Assembly: GCF_024679245.1 (NCBI RefSeq)
Contig: NC_090195.1
Span: 10,769,874 to 10,833,873, forward strand
Source of the DNA: Pseudorasbora parva
Taxonomy: Eukaryota; Chordata; Actinopteri; Cypriniformes; Gobionidae
Length of the DNA stretch: 64,000 nucleotides
Direction: 5' to 3'
The notes under the pieces are model-generated. The model was given only the letters and a program-made list of their open reading frames with translations. It made no database searches and had not been told where the DNA came from. This document shows, one piece after another, positions 62,935 through 64,000 of the stretch; position 1 is the stretch's first letter; each line of letters opens with the position of its first letter. The position numbers were made by a program, and so were the translations under genes.

Positions 62935-63252
62935 CTCTCGCCTAATGCCATTGCGGGGACGCTATTCTTTGAAATCACAAAGCAAAAATCGCAAAGCAAA
63001 ATGCACACAGACATGTCTATGCTCTTAATATACAATCATTGAACATCTTTGATTTAAATGAAGAAAAAAATAAATGTGAGGGCGGATTAGAACCTGTAGC
63101 CTAACCTTCAACACGATTTACAAAAATTCCACCAGCAGACTACTAAGAAATTCAGATATCATCAGATCTAGCCTATATATTTTTTATTCACAAATTAATG
63201 CAAATATTGTTTGCAAATTATAGTCCCAAAATTATTATTTCCCAACTAGTTA
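62935..63252 (-). repeat. Dispersed repeat with tRNA-like B box, copy B (uninterrupted)
   Basis: On the minus strand GCAAACAATATTTGCATTAA, then TTAGTAGTCTGCTGGTGG (A-box-like), then GGTTCTAATCCGCCCTCAC (B-box-like), then CAATGATTGTATATTAAGAG. Matches both flanks of the 27.5-kb element, so it shows the target before insertion. Confidence 0.7.
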
Positions 63253-63950
63253 GACCTAGAGTTTCTGCTCATAAAACATCCAATACTTGGCTAAGAGATT
63301 ATATAACCACCTTAGATGGAAAATATCTCAAGCTGACTAGCAGAAGACATTACCACAGCTATATTAATAGGCACGGTTTTTACTTGAAAATAAATTCCAG
63401 CACAGTGCTACAACAACCATAATTAAATGACCCTTCACAATACATGCTTTACAAAACTCTGTCAGAGAGCTATGTGAAGGATTTGAAATGTTGAGTTTTT
63501 ATTTGTATTTTTTACTACTCAATAGCTGAGTAAGATATTTTATTGAACAGATTATATGCCTATTTTTCTGTTCAATAAAATACATTTTGTTCACTGTAAA
63601 CCCTAACACTCAAAATAATGATTTGGTTTGAGTATAAATTAAACAAATTAGTTCAATCAAATTATCTTTTTTGAGTATTTAGATTTTTTTTTTTTCTTTT
63701 GGGTTCACAAAACCATCATGGTGATGAGTGGAGCATGAGCTTGAGAACAGATATACCTTATGTTAAATCGTATTACTGTACTCATTCAGCAAGTGCTATG
63801 TTATGCTAATTCTATCAAAACATTGTTACCAATTAGAAAGGTAGCATTTATTGATTAGTTAAAGCTAGCCAAGTTTCCACTACTAAAAATATTGAAGTGG
63901 ATCATTTTAATTTAAATGTATGAATTAGCTTACTCAAATATTTGAAGTTA
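63253..63950. other. Unrecognised intergenic DNA
   Basis: AT-rich, no gene or clear repeat. Confidence 0.45.
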
Positions 63951-64000
63951 AAGGTCCCGTTCTTCACGAGTTTTCGAAGCTTTGATTATGTTTACAGTGT
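63951..64000 (+). mobile_element. Start of a cyprinid repeat cut by the window end
   Basis: TTAAAGGTCCCGTTCTTCAC followed by GAAGCTTTGATTATGTTTAC is the left end of a frequent zebrafish repeat with a TTAA tip. The rest lies beyond the window. Confidence 0.6.

Noticed and set aside
63592..63999. Inverted CACTGTAAAC / GTTTACAGTG as ends of one element
   Set aside because: The right copy lies inside the start of a known-looking TTAAAGGTCCCGTTC repeat, so the match is a 10-base coincidence.

Overview
The window is vertebrate DNA, almost certainly from a cyprinid fish (zebrafish, carp or barb type). It is AT-rich, has no compact operon-like coding, and is crowded with DNA-transposon families typical of cyprinids. 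These include several repeats with the 'TTAAAGGGTTAGTTCACCC' end, TTAA-flanked foldbacks, hAT-like elements, a 5S-rRNA-derived SINE3-type element, a Tc1-like relic and long GATA/GAAA and GA microsatellites.

One real protein-coding exon is supported: 47646-48342 on the + strand. It is the terminal coding exon of a heparan-sulfate 6-O-sulfotransferase, best matching hs6st1. It starts at a clear splice acceptor inside an Arg codon, carries the C-terminal half of the sulfotransferase domain (232 residues) and is followed by a 3'UTR of about 1.3 kb ending near an AATAAA at 49655. Everything upstream (1-47645) then reads as the 3' part of a very long intron; the start codon and the 5' half of the enzyme are outside the window. 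Everything after about 49.7 kb reads as intergenic, and no neighbouring gene could be recognised there.

Layout: 1-2.4 kb unrecognised intron; 2.4-3.15 kb repeat with a nested TTAA insertion; 5.4-10 kb SINE3-like, TTAA-end repeats and a microsatellite; 12.8-20.1 kb a chain of hAT-like remnants, foldbacks and hairpin MITEs; 21.8-22.4 kb a compound GAAA/GATA tract; 24.9-28.3 kb a Tc1 relic and a helicase-fragment element sitting in another repeat; 30.9-34.6 kb a complete non-autonomous hAT and further hAT remnants; 35.3 kb a GA tract; 41.5-43.6 kb an empty-site repeat and a second complete hAT; 44.1 and 51.1 kb two copies of one repeat on either side of the exon; 53-54.5 kb a second helicase-fragment element and a tandem repeat pair; 55.4-63.3 kb hairpins, a large inverted repeat, a TTAA element with a small basic ORF, and a second copy of the 27-kb host repeat.

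The most interesting items are mobile-element biology. Two roughly 520-bp elements (27503-28027 and 52980-53497) carry a RecQ-like helicase motif-I fragment whose Walker A lysine is replaced by Glu in both copies. One of them has a 9-bp target duplication, and the unoccupied target sequence is visible in another repeat copy at 63 kb. A separate TTAA insertion at 2634-3119 is likewise validated by an empty paralogous site at 41.5 kb. A third TTAA element (60703-61969) encodes a small basic ORF with a fish-repeat-like VNLGEAFERWR motif. Family names for repeats come from memory of cyprinid sequences, not from a database search.
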